NCBI RefSeq assembly: GCF_000177235.2
Contig: NC_014829.1
Span: forward strand, 3,038,001 to 3,102,000
Source: Evansella cellulosilytica DSM 2522
GTDB lineage: Bacteria; Bacillota; Bacilli; Bacillales; Salisediminibacteriaceae
Reading direction: 5' to 3'
Length of the DNA: 64,000 bases
This document shows positions 25,594 to 35,178 of this stretch, piece after piece. The notes under the pieces were generated by a model, which searched no databases, had not been told where the DNA came from, and worked only from the letters and a program-made list of their open reading frames with translations. The position numbers and the translations under genes are program-made. Each line of letters opens with the position of its first letter. Position 1 is the stretch's first letter.

Positions 25594-25667
25594 ATCAATT
25601 TTTTTTGATACAATAAAAATACCACTCCCTTCCATAAAAAGCAAGTGTTAAATCAATTTTTTTTGAT
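25594..25667 (-). promoter_or_regulatory. Two ArsR-type operators upstream of arsR
   Basis: ATCAA-N6-TTGAT occurs at 25594-25609 and 25652-25667. All four sites in this cluster share half-sites ATCAA/TTGAT and a T-rich spacer. A minus-strand promoter (TTGCTT, 17 bases, TATTTT) would lie between the two, giving autoregulation. Confidence 0.75.
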
Positions 25668-25780
25668 TTATTTAAAATAGGCTAACACACAATCAAAAGT
25701 TAAATACAGTCATAACGTAGTATTGAAAAGGGTGTTTTCTCAATTCTCCCTTACCATCATTAAAGGAGGCTCGATAGAGA

Positions 25781-25885
25781 ATGTCACACACTCATTCAAA
25801 CTTTAGTGGATTTCCTTTTGTATTGGTGATGTTCATTTTATTAGTAATTATTGGCGCTGTAATTGTTGGAGGGCATGGTTACTAA
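25781..25885 (+). CDS. YjcZ-family micropeptide 1 (34 residues)
   Basis: MSHTHSNFSGFPFVLVMF and then ILLVIIGAVIVGGHGY. The F-x-L-V-x-F-I-L-L-V-I-I-G helix followed by a glycine-rich tail is the YjcZ family of very small Bacillus membrane peptides linked to sporulation. AAAGGAGG lies upstream. Three further paralogues occur in this window. Confidence 0.8.
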   Translation: MSHTHSNFSGFPFVLVMFILLVIIGAVIVGGHGY

Positions 25886-25950
25886 TTAACCTATAAAGAG
25901 GTTTTCTAAAGCTAATTAGGTAGATTAAGGCTCACTCAAATGGATATACC

Positions 25951-25995
25951 AAGGGACACTGAAAAGTGAAAGAACATCACTTTTTCAGTGCCCTC
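25951..25995. repeat. Family B palindrome, copy 4
   Basis: AAGGGACACTGAAAAGTG pairs with CACTTTTTCAGTGCCCTC. A further half-arm, TTTTTCAGTGCCCTC, follows at about 26008-26022. It lies between a micropeptide and the convergent exporter gene. Confidence 0.75.
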
Positions 25996-26081
25996 GGTTA
26001 TTTCCTTTTTCAGTGCCCTCTTTAATTGCCAGAGTCAGCATCTTTAAATATATCCTCTTATTCTCATTATAAAAATTCTAA

Positions 26082-26828
26082 TTATAATAGCAGATTTATC
26101 CCACCGACAGCAGCTAAAATTAAAATAGTTACGTTAAAATACTTTTGTGGAATAAGCGGTAAAAATTTTATCCCTAAGTACGTTCCAAGTAAAATTGCTG
26201 GGACAAGCCATAAATTAAATGTAATCGTTTCAAATGTAATCAGCCCTAAGCCAATATACATTGGCACTTTAATTAAATTGACAGACAAGAAAAACCACGC
26301 ACCAGTACCAATAAATTCTTTTTTAGGCAGAGCAATTGCAATGAGGAATATCGCCATAATTGGACCAGCTGCATTACCTATCATCGTCGTGAATCCAGCT
26401 AATGTCCCCATTACACCGATGAAAACTCTAGATTCCGGTAATACGGCTAAAAATTTTGTTCCCCACTTGTCCCGTGTTACTTGGATAGCAATAAGGACTA
26501 AAACGATCGCTCCTAAAATAATTTCTATTGGCCGACTTGCTTCTACAAAAAACAGTAAGATAAATCCTAGCGCGATACCACCAAGCACCCATGGTAATAA
26601 TGACATTAATGTTTTCCAATGTACACTTCTTCTATAGTACGTAACTGCAATAATGTCAGCAGCAATTAACATCGGTAAAACTATTCCTATTGATTCCCTA
26701 GCTGGGAAAATGGAAGCCATTGCAGCTACAACGAGAATTCCTAAAGTCGGAAGTCCAGTTTTTGACATTCCAATTAACAGTGCACATATTGCTACTAATA
26801 TAAAAGCTCCCCAATCTAATCCTAACAA
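26082..26828 (-). CDS. TauE/SafE-family sulfite exporter-like permease
   Basis: A 248-residue protein with about eight membrane segments. Family features include GMSKTGLPTLGILVVAAMA near the N-terminus and a repeat, TLAGFTTMIGNAAGPIMAIF, in the second half. Members carry sulfite, sulfoacetate or other organic anions; the substrate is unknown here. The start is a TTG at 26828 with GAGGGGG seven bases upstream. Confidence 0.85.
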   Translation of the reverse strand: MLGLDWGAFILVAICALLIGMSKTGLPTLGILVVAAMASIFPARESIGIVLPMLIAADIIAVTYYRRSVHWKTLMSLLPWVLGGIALGFILLFFVEASRPIEIILGAIVLVLIAIQVTRDKWGTKFLAVLPESRVFIGVMGTLAGFTTMIGNAAGPIMAIFLIAIALPKKEFIGTGAWFFLSVNLIKVPMYIGLGLITFETITFNLWLVPAILLGTYLGIKFLPLIPQKYFNVTILILAAVGGINLLL

Positions 26829-26973
26829 TTTTTGACCCCCTCAGATGTTTTTCTATATATATTAGGCACTAATACAATCATTTTAGTATCTCATTCATAA
26901 AGTGTAAACAGATAGGGTATTAAAGCATCAACCCTATGAAAAACCTAACCTAACTTAAGGAGGCTAGATAGAT

Positions 26974-27090
26974 ATGTCACACACTCAAACTACAGCACCA
27001 TTCGGTGGGTTTGCTTTTGTATTAGTGGTGTTCGTACTATTAGTAATCATTGGTGGCGTTGCAGTAAGCGGCGGCGGTTACACTTACTAA
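26974..27090 (+). CDS. YjcZ-family micropeptide 2 (38 residues)
   Basis: MSHTQTTAPFGGFAFVLVVF and then VLLVIIGGVAVSGGGYTY. It shares the MSHT start and the hydrophobic core with micropeptide 1. AAGGAGG lies upstream. It is followed by micropeptide 3 in the same direction. Confidence 0.82.
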   Translation: MSHTQTTAPFGGFAFVLVVFVLLVIIGGVAVSGGGYTY

Positions 27091-27203
27091 GAAAATGATT
27101 GTTTTATAGGCAGAGAAACAAACAATTTCATGTTATAAATCATAAAGTATAGCATAAGGGAGTATAGCTCCCTTAGAAGTCAAACTAGAAGGAGGTTTAA
27201 AGA

Positions 27204-27287
27204 ATGACTTACGCACCAGGCTTTGCATTAGTGCTAGTGTTGTTCATCCTCTTAGTAATTATCGGCACAGCCGTAATTAGCTACTAG
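27204..27287 (+). CDS. YjcZ-family micropeptide 3 (27 residues)
   Basis: MTYAPGFALVLVLFILLVII and then GTAVISY, almost only the membrane core of the family. GGAGG lies ten bases before the ATG. A strong terminator follows at 27318. Confidence 0.78.
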   Translation: MTYAPGFALVLVLFILLVIIGTAVISY

Positions 27288-27317
27288 TTGAATTTCAAAA
27301 TAACCCCCTATATGATA

Positions 27318-27350
27318 GCCGACTTCAATAAATTGAAGTCGGCTTTTTTT
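27318..27350 (+). terminator. Terminator after the micropeptide pair
   Basis: GCCGACTTCAAT pairs with ATTGAAGTCGGC and is followed by seven T's. Confidence 0.92.
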
Positions 27351-27411
27351 AAGCTATTATACTAAACATTGCATGCTCTTTCTTACTTCTAACCTCTCAA
27401 ATCCTACTATA

Positions 27412-29658
27412 TCACTTTTTCATTTTTTTCATAACCGCTTTCACTTTATTTCTAAATATAAGTAATTCTTCTGTACTTATGTTTTCATTACTGTACATCG
27501 CTTTTTCAAACGTATTTCTTAAACTGTTGAATTCTTCCTCTAATATTGGATTTTGCATGCTCCAACGATGCACCATACTTTCAAATGTATCGTCCTTGTA
27601 ATGATTATATCCTTGTAGTATGCCGTAATCCATTAACCTTTCAAACTCATATTTTACAATTGCTCGTGTCGTTTTCCCTTTTCTTTTTATTACTCTTTTT
27701 ATAAAATAACGTAACTGCCTTCTAAATAATAATATACTGATCACAATAGTTATTAGGAGCGCAATGAAAATAAAATGTCTTTTAGTCAATAATTCTTCGC
27801 GCATCTCCCCTGTTCCATCTTCATCATCTAGGTTATTCTGCTCATTATTAGAGGTAGATTCCTCCAGTTCAGGTGAGATAATTGGAAGGGAAAAATTAGG
27901 TGTAGGTTCAAAGGGAATCCAACCATACCCTTCAAAATAAACCTCTACCCATGAGTGTGCGTGTGAATTATTTACTTGATATGTTCCTTCACCACGACTA
28001 TGTGGATTTAAATAATTGATATATGGATCTTCATCTAATACCCCTTGTGTAAAACCCTTCACCCAACGAGATGGAATTCCTAAACCTCTAGTTAAAACAA
28101 CCATAGAAGTGGAAAAGTAATCACAATAACCTTCCTCAATTTCAAATAAAAACCGATCGACAAAATCATCACTCTCACCTAAGCTATCATTAGGATTATT
28201 TTCGTACGAGTAAGTGTTTTTCAAATACTGCTCAATCGCCTTTACTTGATCATATATATTCTCTTCACCTTCTGTTATTTGATTTAAAAGATCAAATACT
28301 CGTTCAGGTATATTTTCAGGTAATTGTACATATGGCTCTAGCTCTTTAGGCAGAGGGAATGGTTCTACATCGCGTAACGCTACTTCATTTATAATAGGGA
28401 CCTTTGAAACAATGTGATACTTTTCTGGAAAAACATCACCATCCCCAATATAATGAATGGACTCACTCCGTGGTAACCAAACAAAATCTGAGTTCGAAGG
28501 TATATTTTCCTTTATCAGACTACTGTAATAATGATCCACCTCTTCTATTTCACTGACTACTTCAATGTGCTCAATAGCATAAGCTCCAAAAAGTACTGGG
28601 AATATTTCGATAGGATATGTAGTAAATTCTACTGTATATTCTACTTCACGTGTTTCAAGTAAACTTCGGTTAACGTATTCAGGTAAATCCTTACTAAATG
28701 ACTCGTGTTCTTTGCTATCTATAAACACAACATTTTCTACGTAAACATCCGGATCACTTATTTCCCAACCACTCCCATTATAAAAATCACGTGTTTCACC
28801 ACGCCAATAATATGGAATTGTTGTCTCAATGTTCATCACCGGTGAGTAATCAAAACGAAAGCCACCCCCTAGATTGTTATCATCCCGTCTGTATCCTGAA
28901 GCTCTATCACGATTTAATCCGTTTTCAAGGCCGTCATTTCCACTTCGCTCTGATAATGTTTCTTGAGTTTCATTGTCACTAAAAATGGCATATGGATCAC
29001 GTAATAAAGGGTCCGTATCAGGAAGGAAAATGCTAGCAAATAACACTAGAAAAAAGAAAATGAGTACTGGAGCAAGTAGTGTTTCTGGATAATAAGTTAA
29101 ATGCGCCCAGCCTTTAGGACTTTTCCTTCTTAGCATTTTGAAATGAAAAACAATGAGTAGAAGCAAAATCGTACTTACAACTAAAACAACATCAACCCAT
29201 AACGATAAGTTAGAAAATGTATCTAAAAACACTAGTGTTATAGTCGTAACAAATAATGTCAAAATTGATCTCGCTTTAGATCTAAACCAAAAAACAGTAA
29301 AAAAATATAACAGCCATAAAACAAATACATACCAAGTCTGATAAATATTTTGTTGCAGTTGTGGAAGGTCTCGCGAAACGACTGTTATGATTCCATCCCA
29401 TGTAGGTGAAAGAAATAAAGTAGGCCTCCACCCTAAAATTGTAACAGCTCCAACTGCTAAAACAACAAGTTGTAATAGTCGGTTACCTACGCGTGTCGTT
29501 AAAGGAAACATTTCCATTAAACAGATGATCAAAAATACGAATAGCATAAAATGTTGTATTTCAAAACGATAATAGTCTGCAAATGGGGAGATAAATGCGT
29601 ACAAAAATAAACACATTAAAAAAATTGTACAACGGTCCAGCCAATCGAGAGATTTCAT
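27412..29658 (-). CDS. TgpA-like membrane protein with transglutaminase domain
   Basis: 748 residues. Five or six membrane helices fill residues 1-210, then a large extracellular region. The transglutaminase-like core has Cys in EEGYCDYFSTSM (about 515), His in NNSHAHSWVEVYF (about 570) and acidic FEPTP. One more helix near residue 640 precedes a cytoplasmic DUF4129-like tail. It is the last gene of a MoxR-DUF58-transglutaminase operon, like B. subtilis yeaC-yebA. Its role is unknown; a protease or crosslinking activity at the cell surface is likely. The start follows GGGAGGGATTAAACT. Confidence 0.88.
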   Translation of the reverse strand: MKSLDWLDRCTIFLMCLFLYAFISPFADYYRFEIQHFMLFVFLIICLMEMFPLTTRVGNRLLQLVVLAVGAVTILGWRPTLFLSPTWDGIITVVSRDLPQLQQNIYQTWYVFVLWLLYFFTVFWFRSKARSILTLFVTTITLVFLDTFSNLSLWVDVVLVVSTILLLLIVFHFKMLRRKSPKGWAHLTYYPETLLAPVLIFFFLVLFASIFLPDTDPLLRDPYAIFSDNETQETLSERSGNDGLENGLNRDRASGYRRDDNNLGGGFRFDYSPVMNIETTIPYYWRGETRDFYNGSGWEISDPDVYVENVVFIDSKEHESFSKDLPEYVNRSLLETREVEYTVEFTTYPIEIFPVLFGAYAIEHIEVVSEIEEVDHYYSSLIKENIPSNSDFVWLPRSESIHYIGDGDVFPEKYHIVSKVPIINEVALRDVEPFPLPKELEPYVQLPENIPERVFDLLNQITEGEENIYDQVKAIEQYLKNTYSYENNPNDSLGESDDFVDRFLFEIEEGYCDYFSTSMVVLTRGLGIPSRWVKGFTQGVLDEDPYINYLNPHSRGEGTYQVNNSHAHSWVEVYFEGYGWIPFEPTPNFSLPIISPELEESTSNNEQNNLDDEDGTGEMREELLTKRHFIFIALLITIVISILLFRRQLRYFIKRVIKRKGKTTRAIVKYEFERLMDYGILQGYNHYKDDTFESMVHRWSMQNPILEEEFNSLRNTFEKAMYSNENISTEELLIFRNKVKAVMKKMKK

Positions 29659-29661
29659 AGT

Positions 29662-30891
29662 TTAATCCCTCCCTATCTCAGTAGCCAAATTTCGAAGGGT
29701 TGGAATACTGTATACACGTATCCCTTCCACTTTCATTTTGCGTAACCAATGCTTTGATGAAATATCATCTCTGTTTTTTTGAATCCAAAAATGATATGGT
29801 TTGACATTCATTCTCTTTAGCCATTTGAACTGGTTGAAGAGTTCCTCATTCGATTTTGGTGTAATGATAGCCATAATTGATCCTTGTTCTAGCTTTAATC
29901 TTGGATCCTTTAACACTTCATGAATTTTTATACTCCCATCCATTTGAATGTGTAATAAATGCTTATCGATTAAGTAAGAATACGATACATCCCTTTTCGG
30001 TTCAAAATAAGTGGCTTTATCGCCTATTGATAGTAACCCTATTATCATCCCTTTGTTTCTCACATATTTGATGATAGAAGCAACACAGCTTACTGCCAAT
30101 TCAAAGTGTTCTTCGTTTGTATAAGCTAAGTAATTCCTATCAATAACAAGCCAAACAGTCGGAAGCGACTCTCTTTCAAATTCCTTCGACTTTAATTCCC
30201 CTGTTTTTGCGGTAGCCTTCCAATGAATTTGAGAAAGTCGATCTCCTTCTACATATTCTCTAATCCCATCGAGGTGTGTCGTCTCCTTTTTATTCAAAGC
30301 CCAATTATGAGAATGAGAGACAAAGTTTTTCGTCTGTGACAGATTCCAGTATGGGATAGTTATCGTTTTCGGATACACATGAAATCTCACTCGTAAATGT
30401 AGCTTTTTTTTATGATGGAACAAGTTAAATATGTCGCCTGTTGAACATTCTGTCTCACCAAAATAATAAGAGCCACGTCTTATATTCTCTATCGTATATT
30501 CAATTTCACCACGACGATAATAATTAGGTACGAACGAAGACTCTAGTATTGATAAGCCATCATGGTGATGATATAACTGATCCTTTACAAACACATACGT
30601 TATTGGCCAGAAGCCTGGAACTTCAAACCTTGTTTTCAAATGAAGCGTTGCCCCTGCTTCTATTCTCTCTACAATTGAATCCCTTGTCCCCTTTATGTTA
30701 GCTATACCACTCCATCTTTCTAACAACATTGGATATAATGTTAGTAATGTTACGATAAATAAAAGGACAAACGATAGTTTTCCACCTTCAAATAAAAATA
30801 ATAGTAAACTACAAAACCAACTACATACTAAACTAAAAAATAAAAATCTTTGATTCCTAGGTATCCAACGACTAATTTCCTGAAGTAACAT
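29662..30891 (-). CDS. DUF58 protein
   Basis: A 409-residue protein with two N-terminal membrane helices (residues 15-55) and a DUF58 domain. The domain carries HLDGIREYVEGDRLSQIHWK, typical of the family, then a vWA-like fold (PTVWLVIDRN). DUF58 proteins pair with MoxR ATPases and are thought to act with them in assembling or activating membrane or surface complexes. The stop lies three bases before the transglutaminase start, and AAGGGAAG lies upstream of the ATG. Confidence 0.87.
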   Translation of the reverse strand: MLLQEISRWIPRNQRFLFFSLVCSWFCSLLLFLFEGGKLSFVLLFIVTLLTLYPMLLERWSGIANIKGTRDSIVERIEAGATLHLKTRFEVPGFWPITYVFVKDQLYHHHDGLSILESSFVPNYYRRGEIEYTIENIRRGSYYFGETECSTGDIFNLFHHKKKLHLRVRFHVYPKTITIPYWNLSQTKNFVSHSHNWALNKKETTHLDGIREYVEGDRLSQIHWKATAKTGELKSKEFERESLPTVWLVIDRNYLAYTNEEHFELAVSCVASIIKYVRNKGMIIGLLSIGDKATYFEPKRDVSYSYLIDKHLLHIQMDGSIKIHEVLKDPRLKLEQGSIMAIITPKSNEELFNQFKWLKRMNVKPYHFWIQKNRDDISSKHWLRKMKVEGIRVYSIPTLRNLATEIGRD

Positions 30892-30905
30892 ACTTCACAC
30901 TTCCC

Positions 30906-31844
30906 TTACGTTAGAGGTGCCTCTATATTTTTTAGTATTGATTGTAATATTTCTTCTTCCTTAACTCCGTTAATCCTCGTCTCCTGTTTCAATATCATTC
31001 TATGGCAAAACACATATGGTGCTAAATGCTTTACGTCATCTGGTGTAACAAAGTTACGCTCTCTTATAAACGCCAATGCTTTTAGGGCATGGACAAGCGC
31101 TTGTGTTCCTCTTGGGCTAACACCTAAATAAATATTTTGATGATTCCTCGTTGCTACAGCAATATTTAGAACGTAATCTATTAGTTTATCATCGACATAG
31201 ACGTCATAAATCTGCTCTTGAAGCAACTGTATCCCTTCAATATTTGTAACCGCTTCCAAAGAATTAACTATGTTTTTTCTCCGTTTAGATTTTAACAAAT
31301 GCTTTTCTGTGTTCTTATCTGGATAGCTAAAATAAAGTTTTATCATAAAACGGTCTAATTGGGCTTCAGGTAATACATAAGTTCCTTCAAAGTCAATAGG
31401 GTTTTGTGTTGCCATAACAAAAAAGGGCTGTGGGAGGGCATATACATTACCATCAATGGTTACTTGCTCTTCCTCCATCGCCTCTAGAAGTGCAGATTGT
31501 GTCTTCGTCGAAGCTCTATTAATTTCATCCATTAATAAAAAGTTGGTCATAATTGGTCCTTGCTGAAAAATAAACTTCTTTTCATTAGGATGGTAAATTG
31601 AAAAGCCTGTAATATCAGTAGGTAATAAATCCGGATTACATTGCACCCTTCTATATTCCCCATGGATTGATCTTGCTAATGCTTTCACAATTAATGTTTT
31701 CCCTGTTCCTGGCACCCCTTCTAAAAGAACATGTCCTCCCGCTAACAGTGCTGTCAAAATAATATCCACTTCAGCATGTTTACCTAATAAAGCTTTTGAC
31801 AAGTTCTCCTGTATATTTTTGATTACTGTTTGATCAACTTTCAT
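30906..31844 (-). CDS. MoxR-family AAA+ ATPase
   Basis: A 312-residue AAA+ protein. Walker A is GVPGTGKT at 43-50, Walker B FLLMDEINRAS, and sensor 1 VMATQNPIDFEGTY. It ends in the AAA lid domain with SPRGTQALVHALKA. It acts as chaperone-like ATPase for the adjacent DUF58 and transglutaminase proteins. The start at 31844 has AAGGGG at suitable distance; the ATG at 31853 overlaps that site. The promoter of the three-gene operon should lie in 31850-32000. Confidence 0.9.
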   Translation of the reverse strand: MKVDQTVIKNIQENLSKALLGKHAEVDIILTALLAGGHVLLEGVPGTGKTLIVKALARSIHGEYRRVQCNPDLLPTDITGFSIYHPNEKKFIFQQGPIMTNFLLMDEINRASTKTQSALLEAMEEEQVTIDGNVYALPQPFFVMATQNPIDFEGTYVLPEAQLDRFMIKLYFSYPDKNTEKHLLKSKRRKNIVNSLEAVTNIEGIQLLQEQIYDVYVDDKLIDYVLNIAVATRNHQNIYLGVSPRGTQALVHALKALAFIRERNFVTPDDVKHLAPYVFCHRMILKQETRINGVKEEEILQSILKNIEAPLT

Positions 31845-32066
31845 AGCAATCATCCCCTTCGCTATAACGAATTAAAGTGTTAAACATATAATTCTCTCTT
31901 TTTTTCTTATATCCTTCCAATTTGTCATAAAGAAGTCTCATGCTAGGAAAATAAACGCTACATCACGATGTTAAAAACGTAATCGAAGAATTTTCACACA
32001 TAAAACGGTATAATGGAAGTGACTTACTTACATACCGATACAAATAAAATGTGAAAGGTGATCTAT

Positions 32067-33116
32067 ATGACTTATCCAAATGTGCAAGATACAGTAAGCT
32101 TAATAAAAGAATTAGTCAGTATTCCTAGCCCTTCTGGGAATACGAATAAAGTTATTTCCTTTGTTGAAGATTATTTAAACAAACTGAATGTGGAAACGAA
32201 ACGAAATCGTAAAGGCGGCCTTATCGCAACCATCCGTGGCAAAGATACCGAAAATCATAGAATGCTAACTGCGCATGTTGATACACTAGGTGCGATAGTA
32301 AAAGAAATTAAACCTAGTGGTAGGTTAAAGCTTGACCTCATAGGTGGTTTTCGCTACAACTCTATTGAAGGAGAATACTGTGAAATAGAAACTTCTGCTG
32401 GTGATATTTATTCTGGCACCATTTTAATGCATCAAACATCTGTACATGTCTACAAAAATGCGGGTAAATATGAAAGAAACCAGGATAATATGGAAGTTAG
32501 AATCGATGAAAAAGTACACAGTGCTGATGAAGTACGGTCACTTGGCATTGAGGTTGGTGATTTTGTATCGTTTGATCCTAGAGTACAAGTTTTACCAAGT
32601 GGTTATATAAAGTCTCGTCACCTTGATGATAAAGCGAGTGTTGGTATCTTGCTACAATTAATCAAGCAAGTTGTTACTGAAAAATTACAATTACCATACA
32701 CTACTCAATTTCTCATCTCAAATAACGAGGAGATTGGATATGGTGGAAACTCAAATATCACACCAGAAACAGTTGAATACTTAGCGGTAGATATGGGAGC
32801 AATGGGTGATGGTCAGGCTACTGACGAGTATACAGTATCCATCTGTGTAAAGGATGCCAGTGGTCCGTATCACTACGAGTTAAGGAAAAACTTAGTCTCA
32901 CTAGCAAAAGAAAATAAAATTGGTTTTAAGCTCGATATTTATCCATATTATGGATCTGATGCATCTGCGGCAATTAGATCTGGTAATGATATTGTCCATG
33001 GATTAGTCGGCCCTGGAATAGACTCTTCACACGCCTTTGAACGTACTCATATTAGCTCTATTGAAGAAACAACAAAGCTATTATATCACTATGTACAATC
33101 AAAGATGGTTGATTAG
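32067..33116 (+). CDS. M42-family metallo-aminopeptidase
   Basis: A 349-residue peptidase of the glutamyl aminopeptidase/endoglucanase M family, like B. subtilis YhfE. Metal and catalytic positions are visible: TAHVDTLGAIV (His, Asp), KSRHLDDKASV (bridging Asp), SNNEEIGYGGNS (Glu-Glu), VDMGAM (Asp) and DSSHAFERTH (His). These enzymes form dodecameric cytosolic complexes that trim peptides. The ATG at 32067 follows AAAGGTGATCTAT; the GTG at 32058 falls within that site. Confidence 0.9.
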   Translation: MTYPNVQDTVSLIKELVSIPSPSGNTNKVISFVEDYLNKLNVETKRNRKGGLIATIRGKDTENHRMLTAHVDTLGAIVKEIKPSGRLKLDLIGGFRYNSIEGEYCEIETSAGDIYSGTILMHQTSVHVYKNAGKYERNQDNMEVRIDEKVHSADEVRSLGIEVGDFVSFDPRVQVLPSGYIKSRHLDDKASVGILLQLIKQVVTEKLQLPYTTQFLISNNEEIGYGGNSNITPETVEYLAVDMGAMGDGQATDEYTVSICVKDASGPYHYELRKNLVSLAKENKIGFKLDIYPYYGSDASAAIRSGNDIVHGLVGPGIDSSHAFERTHISSIEETTKLLYHYVQSKMVD

Positions 33117-33200
33117 AAAGAGGCTTATAAAGGTACGCCTTTGGAATTGGCATTTTAGCGAATGGGTACTTAAAGCATAACTGCTTATATAATATTAATA

Positions 33201-33237
33201 GAGGCTGTCCCAAAAGTATAAACTTTAGGGCAGCCTC
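33201..33237. repeat. Family A palindrome, copy 3
   Basis: GAGGCTGTCCCAAAAGT pairs with ACTTTAGGGCAGCCTC. It opens a repeat field of about 700 bases that also holds a D element and an IS remnant. Confidence 0.75.
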
Positions 33238-33265
33238 GCTCTGTTTTCTGGTAATTACTATAAGA

Positions 33266-33393
33266 GTACTCGAACCGCTATAGGCGGACGCTTTCCGCGG
33301 GCAATGCTTCAGCTTCCTCGGGAAAATCACCCTGCGGGATCTTCAGCTATTGCTTTTCCCGCTGGAGTCGCCGCCTATCGCTGTTCGAGTTAT
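33266..33393. repeat. Family D palindromic element, copy 2
   Basis: The left arm GTACTCGAACCGCTATAGGC matches the right arm CGCCTATCGCTGTTCGAGT in inverse orientation. The middle has CTTCCTCGGGAAAATCACCC and CTGCGGGATCTTCAGC, the opposite strand of copy 1 at 7376-7580. It is non-coding. Confidence 0.7.
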
Positions 33394-33531
33394 TTATATC
33401 AATGGAAAACCACATCGGCATTACTTAGATAATAAACTTGCTTATTTTTAACAGAAATGAAAAATAAAAAAATCGCTCTAATTAGTATAATTAAAGTACC
33501 ACCAATAACCTACCAAAGGAGCGATTTTCTT

Positions 33532-33750
33532 ATGACATATGATTATATACCTTTCAAAAATTATAACATTGAACAGCTCTATTTACCAATGGATTTAGAA
33601 GTACATATACCAGAGAATCATGTATGTAGAACTGTTCATGAAGCAGTTGAACAGATTAATACGAATTTTCTGTTGCACCTATGATGGTGGGGGAAGATCA
33701 CCTTACCACCCATAAATGATGCTTAAAGTTATCCTCTATGCGTATACTTA
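33532..33750 (+). pseudogene. IS1182-family transposase remnant (N-terminal part)
   Basis: An ATG after AAAGGAGCG starts MTYDYIPFKNYNIEQLYLPM and continues HIPENHVCRTVHEAVEQIN, the usual opening of IS1182-type transposases. The frame closes at 33684. A different frame then reads GRSPYHP-stop-MMLKVILYAYT, the next conserved IS1182 block with a Lys-to-stop change. The catalytic domain is missing. AAAATCGCTCT before the gene and GGAGCGATTTT around its ribosome site form an inverted pair that may mark the element end. Confidence 0.72.
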
Positions 33751-33850
33751 GAAGATTTGATCAAAGAACATTAAAAAAAGACAAAAAGGTGGGCTAATTT
33801 CACCCACTACTATTCTTTAGTTTAGATAAAACAGTAAAAAACAAAAAAAA

Positions 33851-33904
33851 AAGAGAGACTCTCCCTCTAAAGTCACTTTCAATGACCTTTTGGGACAGCC
33901 TCTT
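33851..33904. repeat. Family A palindrome, copy 4
   Basis: AAGAGAGACTCTCCCTCTAA and then CCTTTTGGGACAGCCTC. It is the inverse of copy 1 at 7287-7337 and closes the field that starts at 33201. Confidence 0.7.
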
Positions 33905-33942
33905 AAAAAATGCGGCAGCTCGGTACTTTGCTTACAAATGAA

Positions 33943-35178
33943 TTAATATTTTTTAAATAATAGAGTTGCATTATGTCCACCAAAACCAAATGAGTTAGAT
34001 AACGCTACGTCTACATTTACATGCCTGGATTCATTTGGGATGTAATCTAAATCCAATTCTTCATCTTTAGTTTTATAGTTAATTGTTGGGGGCAAAATAC
34101 TGTCTTTCATCGATAATAATGAAAAAATGGCTTCGACGGCTCCGGTAGCTCCTAATAAGTGACCAGTCATAGATTTTGTTGAGCTCACGCCTAGATGATA
34201 CGCATGCTCACCAAATACCTCTTTTATTGCTTTCGTTTCAAACAAATCATTGTAACTAGTCGAAGTTCCGTGCGCATTTATATAATCGACTTCACTAGGT
34301 GAGACTCCTCCATCCTCTAAAGCTAATCTCATTGCACGTTGACCACCCTCACCGTTAGGCGCTGGTGTCGTGATATGATGGGCATCACCGGTAGCACCAT
34401 ATCCAACTATTTCCCCATATATCTTCGCTCCTCTTGAGAGCGCATGATTTAATTCCTCTAGTACTATAATTCCTGATCCTTCTGCAATAACAAAACCATC
34501 TCTATTTTTATCAAACGGTCTACTTGCACTATTTGGATCATGATTTGTAGAAAGTGCTGTCATATTAGAAAAACCTGCTATTGTCATTTCTGTAATAGAA
34601 GCTTCAGAACCACCAGCGATCATCATATCAACTGTCCCATTTTGTACAACTCGAAACGCATCCCCAATCGAATTTGCTCCCGAAGCACAGGCAGTTACCG
34701 AACAATTATTAATCCCTTTTATACCTAGTTCTATTGACACCCTTCCTGATGCCATATCAGGAATAAACATTGGTATAATAAAGGGACTAACTCGCTTTGG
34801 TCCTTTATCTAAAAACCTTTTATGCTGTATTTCGAACTCGTCTAATCCACCAATCCCGGACCCAATCCAAACACCTACTCTTTCTGGGTCGACATTATCA
34901 CCGATATTTACAGCTGCATCACGTACAGCCATTTTACTAGCAGCAATCGCAAAGTGCGTAAACCTAGCCATTCTTCTAGCTTCCTTAAAATCTATATACT
35001 CTTTTGGGTCAAAACCTTTCACTTGTCCGGCAACTTTCACATTAAATTGATCAGTATTAATCCCAGTTATAGGTGCTATTCCAGATTGTCCATTTTTTAT
35101 GTGTTCCCACGTTGTTTCTATGTCATTCCCTAACGGCGTTACCGCTCCAATACCTGTAATAACTACCCGCTTTTTCAT
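33943..35178 (-). CDS. fabF: Beta-ketoacyl-ACP synthase II
   Basis: A 411-residue condensing enzyme that elongates acyl-ACP with malonyl-ACP. The Cys-His-His triad is at the classical places: Cys164 (VTACASG), His303 (NAHGTST) and His340 (SMTGHLLGA). Full length is present. The gene stands alone here, whereas B. subtilis fabF follows fabH, so it may be a paralogue or a relocated sole copy. The ATG at 35178 follows GGGAGAGAGT, with an adjoining GTG at 35181 as alternative. Confidence 0.92.
   Translation of the reverse strand: MKKRVVITGIGAVTPLGNDIETTWEHIKNGQSGIAPITGINTDQFNVKVAGQVKGFDPKEYIDFKEARRMARFTHFAIAASKMAVRDAAVNIGDNVDPERVGVWIGSGIGGLDEFEIQHKRFLDKGPKRVSPFIIPMFIPDMASGRVSIELGIKGINNCSVTACASGANSIGDAFRVVQNGTVDMMIAGGSEASITEMTIAGFSNMTALSTNHDPNSASRPFDKNRDGFVIAEGSGIIVLEELNHALSRGAKIYGEIVGYGATGDAHHITTPAPNGEGGQRAMRLALEDGGVSPSEVDYINAHGTSTSYNDLFETKAIKEVFGEHAYHLGVSSTKSMTGHLLGATGAVEAIFSLLSMKDSILPPTINYKTKDEELDLDYIPNESRHVNVDVALSNSFGFGGHNATLLFKKY

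Noticed and set aside
26026-26637. 203-residue plus-strand frame
   Set aside because: It is antisense to the TauE/SafE gene, whose membrane pattern and family motifs are clear.
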